From assembly GCA_038240835.1 (NCBI GenBank), contig JBBRGJ010000125.1, positions 1 through 9,537 of the forward strand: a stretch of DNA of 9,537 nucleotides, read 5' to 3'. Below, in pieces: positions 6,860 to 9,537 of this stretch. The notes under the pieces were generated by a model that saw only the letters and a program-made list of their open reading frames with translations, had not been told where the DNA came from and searched no databases. The DNA is from JBAXTE01 sp038240835 (GTDB taxonomy: Bacteria > Bacteroidota > Bacteroidia > Bacteroidales > WCHB1-69). The translations under genes and the position numbers were made by a program. How positions within the stretch are numbered: position 1 is the first letter of the stretch; each line of letters starts with the position of its first letter.

Positions 6860-8142
6860 GCAATCAGTAAGTAGTAGTTTTTCTTCCCTTTTTGAACGAG
6901 GATGTATTTTTCTCTAATCAATGTATCTGATGTTGCCTCAAACGTATCGTTTACTTTCGTTTTGTTGATAGATACTCCATTCTCTTTCAGCATTCGGCGT
7001 GCTTCTCCATTGGAAGAGAATACGTCTGTTTTTTGAGCCAATAATTCCACAATATTTAATCCTGATTTTAAATCATCTTTGGATATTTCGCACTGAGGAA
7101 CTCCTTCAAAGATTGCAAGCAATGTCTTTTCGTCTAATTTCGAAAGTGATTCTGCGGTGCCTTTGCCAAAGAGTATTTGAGATGCTTCAATAGACATTTC
7201 TAACTCCTCTTTGCCATGAACAACTTGTGTAAGCTCTTCGGCCAATCTTTTTTGTAATACTCTAAGATGAGGTGCTTCGTCGTGACTCTTTTCGAGTTCC
7301 AAAATCTCCTTTTCAGGAATTAATGTGAAAATGCGAATATATTTTTTTGAATCTTCATCGGAACAGTTTAGCCAAAATTGATAAAAAGCATAGGGCGAAG
7401 TTCGGTTAGGATCTAACCAAATGTTGCCACTTTCTGTTTTGCCAAATTTCCCCCCATCTGCTTTTGTAATCAGCGGACAAGTAATGGCAAAAGCCTCTCC
7501 CGAAGCTTTTCTTCGCACCAATTCAGTCCCTGTGGTAATATTTCCCCACTGATCTGAACCACCCATTTGAAGTTTGCAATTATAGTTTTGATATAGATAT
7601 AAGAAATCATACCCTTGTACTAGTTGGTAGGTAAACTCTGTAAACGACATTCCATCTCGCGCTTCTCCCGTGAGTCGTTTTTTTACCGAATCCTTAGACA
7701 TCATGTAATTTACCGTGATATGTTTTCCAATATCACGAATAAAATCAAGAAAGGAGAAGTTTTTCATCCAATCATAATTGTTTACTACAATGGCTGGGTT
7801 TGCAATGGTCTCCTCAAAGTTTAAGAATCTTGATATTTGCTTTTTTAAAGCTTCTTGGTTGTGTCTTAAAGTGGCTTCATCCAACAAGTTCCGCTCTTCC
7901 GATTTTCCCGATGGATCGCCAATCATTCCCGTAGCTCCTCCTATCAAAACGATGGGTTTGTGTCCTGCAGTTTGAAAATGCTTTAACATCATGATGCCTA
8001 CTAAGTGACCTATATGTAAGGAATCGGCTGTGGGATCGATGCCAACATAAGCAGAAGACACTTCTTTTAACAACAGCTCTTCAGTTCCTGGCATGGCATC
8101 GTGTAACATTCCCCGCCACCTTAATTCTTGTACAAAATTCAT
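6853..8142 (-). CDS. tyrS: Tyrosyl-tRNA synthetase
   Basis: Class I aminoacyl-tRNA synthetase that charges tRNA-Tyr in the cytosol; 429 residues, usual for bacterial TyrRS. The Rossmann catalytic domain shows YVGIDPTADSLHIGHLVG (32-49) with the HIGH signature at 43-46, GDPSGKSEER (75-84), YQLVQGYDF (172-180, tyrosine binding) and QMGGSDQWGN (192-201). The KMSKS-loop equivalent is KFGKT (232-236), the KFGKS-type form of this enzyme class. After the anticodon-binding region, an S4 RNA-binding domain lies near 365-428 (SSNGEARRMLKENGVSINKTKV). The frame can be extended to a TTG at 8163, but that codon lies in the promoter box and would not be transcribed, so the ATG at 8142 is the start. It is divergent from the pyrophosphatase gene. 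Confidence 0.97.
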   Translation of the reverse strand: MNFVQELRWRGMLHDAMPGTEELLLKEVSSAYVGIDPTADSLHIGHLVGIMMLKHFQTAGHKPIVLIGGATGMIGDPSGKSEERNLLDEATLRHNQEALKKQISRFLNFEETIANPAIVVNNYDWMKNFSFLDFIRDIGKHITVNYMMSKDSVKKRLTGEARDGMSFTEFTYQLVQGYDFLYLYQNYNCKLQMGGSDQWGNITTGTELVRRKASGEAFAITCPLITKADGGKFGKTESGNIWLDPNRTSPYAFYQFWLNCSDEDSKKYIRIFTLIPEKEILELEKSHDEAPHLRVLQKRLAEELTQVVHGKEELEMSIEASQILFGKGTAESLSKLDEKTLLAIFEGVPQCEISKDDLKSGLNIVELLAQKTDVFSSNGEARRMLKENGVSINKTKVNDTFEATSDTLIREKYILVQKGKKNYYLLIAK

Positions 8143-8160
8143 ATTATCAGTTTTTGTTTG

Positions 8161-8168
8161 CAAAGTTA
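8161..8168 (-). promoter_or_regulatory. tyrS promoter, -7 box
   Basis: Minus-strand TAACTTTG followed by CAAAC is an exact TAnnTTTG box 18 bases before the ATG at 8142. The implied leader is very short, leaving little room for a T-box or other leader control. No clear -33 box was found. Confidence 0.6.
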
Positions 8169-8239
8169 CTATTTTACTACGATATTTTTATCTAATTGTT
8201 AAAATACAATACACTTTCTTTAGGAATAAAAAACTATAG

Positions 8240-8247
8240 TATCTTTG
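8240..8247 (+). promoter_or_regulatory. Pyrophosphatase gene promoter, -7 box
   Basis: TATCTTTG followed by CC is an exact TAnnTTTG box 17 bases before the ATG at 8265. It lies back to back with the tyrS box (8161-8168), so the 122-base divergent region holds both promoters. Confidence 0.6.
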
Positions 8248-8264
8248 CCAAAAAGTAAGAAATT

Positions 8265-8936
8265 ATGATGGATAAATTTTCTGACCCTATCGGCCGATTA
8301 ATGGGTCTAAGATATAAATCGCACCCTTGGCATGGAATTGATATTGGCAAAAATGCCCCAGAAACTGTGACTGCTTTTATCGAAGTGGTCCCTACGGATA
8401 CCGTTAAGTATGAGGTAGATAAAGAGAGTGGATATTTAAAAATTGATCGCCCTCAAAAATATTCAAACGTGATTCCAGCACTTTATGGGTTTATCCCGCA
8501 GACATATTGTGGAGCTCTTATTGGAAAATATTGCTGCGAAAAAACAGGAAGAACCGATATTCAGGGCGATGGCGACCCAATTGATATTTGTGTGCTTACC
8601 GAAAAAGATATTGCCCACGGTGATATTCTTGTCACCGCTCGCCCCATTGGCGGTTTCCGAATGATTGATGGAAATCAAGCAGATGATAAAATTATTGCCG
8701 TCCTCGACAACGATGTGGTTTACGGACACTTCAAAGATATTTCAGATTGCCCAGAACTCGTTATCCAACGATTAAAGCACTATTTTCTGACTTATAAAGA
8801 TATGCCAGGCTTTTCCAAAAACACCGAAATTACGCACCTATACGGCTCAGAAGAAGCCCTTGAAATCATCAAACAATCCATGCACGATTATCATAATAAG
8901 TTTGATAACATTGGGAAACTATTTACCATCGATTAG
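8265..8936 (+). CDS. ppa: Family I inorganic pyrophosphatase
   Basis: Soluble Mg-dependent enzyme that splits PPi into two phosphates and so drives PPi-releasing reactions such as tRNA charging and DNA/RNA synthesis. Family I signature DGDPIDI is at 102-108, with metal-binding Asp 102, 104 and 107. Other expected active-site residues are K48 and E50 (TVKYEV), R62 (KIDRP), Y74 (LYGFIP), D135, D140 and K142 (MIDGNQADDKIIAV), and Y177-K178 (TYKDMPG). At 223 residues it is longer than the E. coli enzyme. It has an N-terminal extension and an insertion of about 20 residues between YGFIPQT and DGDP (81-101), a layout I associate with the chlamydial and Bacteroidota branch. Two adjacent ATGs (8265, 8268) make the start uncertain by one codon. 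It has its own promoter; no strong terminator follows the stop codon. Confidence 0.95.
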   Translation: MMDKFSDPIGRLMGLRYKSHPWHGIDIGKNAPETVTAFIEVVPTDTVKYEVDKESGYLKIDRPQKYSNVIPALYGFIPQTYCGALIGKYCCEKTGRTDIQGDGDPIDICVLTEKDIAHGDILVTARPIGGFRMIDGNQADDKIIAVLDNDVVYGHFKDISDCPELVIQRLKHYFLTYKDMPGFSKNTEITHLYGSEEALEIIKQSMHDYHNKFDNIGKLFTID

Positions 8937-9101
8937 TCTGTTGCTGAGTTTGTAAAAATAGCAATCCTTTGAAAACACTATCAATTTGCCTAGTTTCTCA
9001 GACGAAATTACAGAAAGATTTTGCAAAATTTTATGAACATTGCTATCTCCGATCGACCTTGTCAAAAAAGCGTTAAGAAAAAGAGGTGATTTTACGGCCT
9101 G

Positions 9102-9154
9102 CCCTCGAATATCAAGTATAATCAAAATGCGATTTATAAACTTTATATTCGGGG
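9102..9154. repeat. Imperfect hairpin in the spacer
   Basis: CCC-CGAATAT (9102-9104, 9106-9112, T9105 bulged) pairs with ATATTCGGGG (9145-9154) for ten base pairs, with a 32-base loop. It has no T-run close to its stem, so a terminator role is doubtful. Confidence 0.45.
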
Positions 9155-9259
9155 ATTAGCGAGGCGGGTGCGTTGAAGTAAATAGATCCAAATCTGAAAC
9201 ATCCGTTATGTGAATTAAATTACCTACGTAAACCTTATAGCTTGGCTCGCGCCGGAAAA

Positions 9260-9356
9260 TTACTTCTTTTTTAGCTTTTTTGGCGAAGTCTTGATTTTTT
9301 GGTTACTTTTGTATCAAGACAAAAGTGACACTAAAAAAGAAAAATCTTCGAAGTAA
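9260..9356. repeat. Nested hairpins with a competing fold
   Basis: Three stems nest: TTACTT/AAGTAA (9260-9265, 9351-9356), CTTTTTTAG/CTAAAAAAG (9266-9274, 9331-9339) and GTTACTTTTG/CAAAAGTGAC (9302-9311, 9320-9329, one G-U pair in RNA). A competing perfect stem GTCTTGAT/ATCAAGAC (9288-9295, 9313-9320) uses the loop and first base of the inner stem's right arm. It resembles hairpin repeats I associate with Bacteroidota intergenic DNA, but the family is not identified here. Confidence 0.55.
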
Positions 9357-9403
9357 ATTATTTTTCATATAGTTTGCCTACCTTGCTTTTGATGAAATAC
9401 CTT

Positions 9404-9422
9404 AAATCCGCAAGGATTTTTT
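9404..9422 (+). terminator. Possible small terminator hairpin
   Basis: AAATCC and GGATTT form a six-base-pair stem around a GCAA tetraloop, with a run of six T (9417-9422). The tetraloop is a stable GNRA type, but no gene in view ends just upstream, so what it would terminate is unclear. Confidence 0.4.
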
Positions 9423-9537
9423 CTTGATAATTTCCTTGCTTGATTTTGTGATATTGGTTTTTTTTCTGACTATTTTTTGAAAAAAATCAATTATTCTAAC
9501 TTAATTTATGGTTTTTTGCTTCCAGTTTTTGATTATC

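Larger units (their letters stand above)
8937..9537. other. Long spacer without a convincing gene
   Basis: About 600 bases follow the pyrophosphatase gene. I see no recognised gene or tRNA. The region contains a 12-base palindrome ATTTTGCAAAAT (9018-9029), a distant inverted repeat ATAGCAAT/ATTGCTAT (8958-8965, 9039-9046), an imperfect hairpin (9102-9154), a nested hairpin set (9260-9356) and a terminator-like hairpin (9404-9422). The last 115 bases are very T-rich. A small minus-strand ORF (8919-9125) was judged too weak to call. Confidence 0.75.

Noticed and set aside
6853..8142. T-box leader control of tyrS
   Set aside because: The promoter box lies 18 bases before the start codon, leaving no space for a T-box, which is also mainly a feature of Gram-positive bacteria.
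8958..9046. ATAGCAAT/ATTGCTAT inverted repeat as ppa terminator
   Set aside because: The eight-base arms are 73 bases apart with no T-run after the second arm; most likely chance.
8919..9125. 68-codon minus-strand ORF overlapping the end of the pyrophosphatase gene
   Set aside because: Codon use is not implausible, but it overlaps the ppa 3' end by 18 bases, matches no family I recognise, and has only a one-mismatch promoter box (TATACTTG). A protein search with conserved homologues would revive it.

Overview
The window looks like a chromosomal, housekeeping segment from a member of the Bacteroidota, probably Bacteroidales. Three things suggest this: AT-rich DNA, linkage of purH to mreBCD, and six genes preceded by a clear TAnnTTTG box, the -7 element of Bacteroidota promoters. 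No phage, plasmid, tRNA, rRNA or CRISPR signal was seen.

Layout. 22-1275 (-): MacB/FtsX-type ABC transporter permease, divergent from purH. 1393-2913 (+): purH, which makes IMP in the last two purine steps, with its own promoter and terminator. 3124-5626 (+): mreB, mreC and mreD, the rod-shape module. A hairpin terminator and a second promoter separate mreB from mreC, while mreC and mreD overlap by one base. 5627-5926: a 300-base spacer between convergent genes, packed with palindromes. 5927-6715 (-): an exported DUF3108 protein. 6853-8142 (-): tyrS. 8265-8936 (+): family I inorganic pyrophosphatase, divergent from tyrS. 8937-9537: about 600 bases with no convincing gene but several hairpins.

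How the genes work together. MreB filaments with MreC and MreD direct side-wall peptidoglycan synthesis. Their usual partners, PBP2 and RodA (mrdA, rodA), do not follow mreD here. PurH, TyrRS and pyrophosphatase are core metabolism; pyrophosphatase pulls forward reactions that release PPi, including aminoacylation by TyrRS. The permease lacks an ATPase in view and needs a partner encoded elsewhere.

Most unusual content. A repeat with the core TGATTGCAAGAAAACG appears at the 3' end of the permease gene (1-24), and as both arms of a 127-base inverted-repeat element at 5797-5923. Its inner part also forms the mreD terminator hairpin at 5686-5720. The edge copy and the 5797 copy are in opposite orientation and bracket permease-purH-mreBCD, and the mre cluster ends at this repeat. 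It may be a MITE-like or terminator-like repeat family, possibly involved in rearrangement; this is inference from one window. A second nested, mutually exclusive hairpin set lies at 9260-9356.
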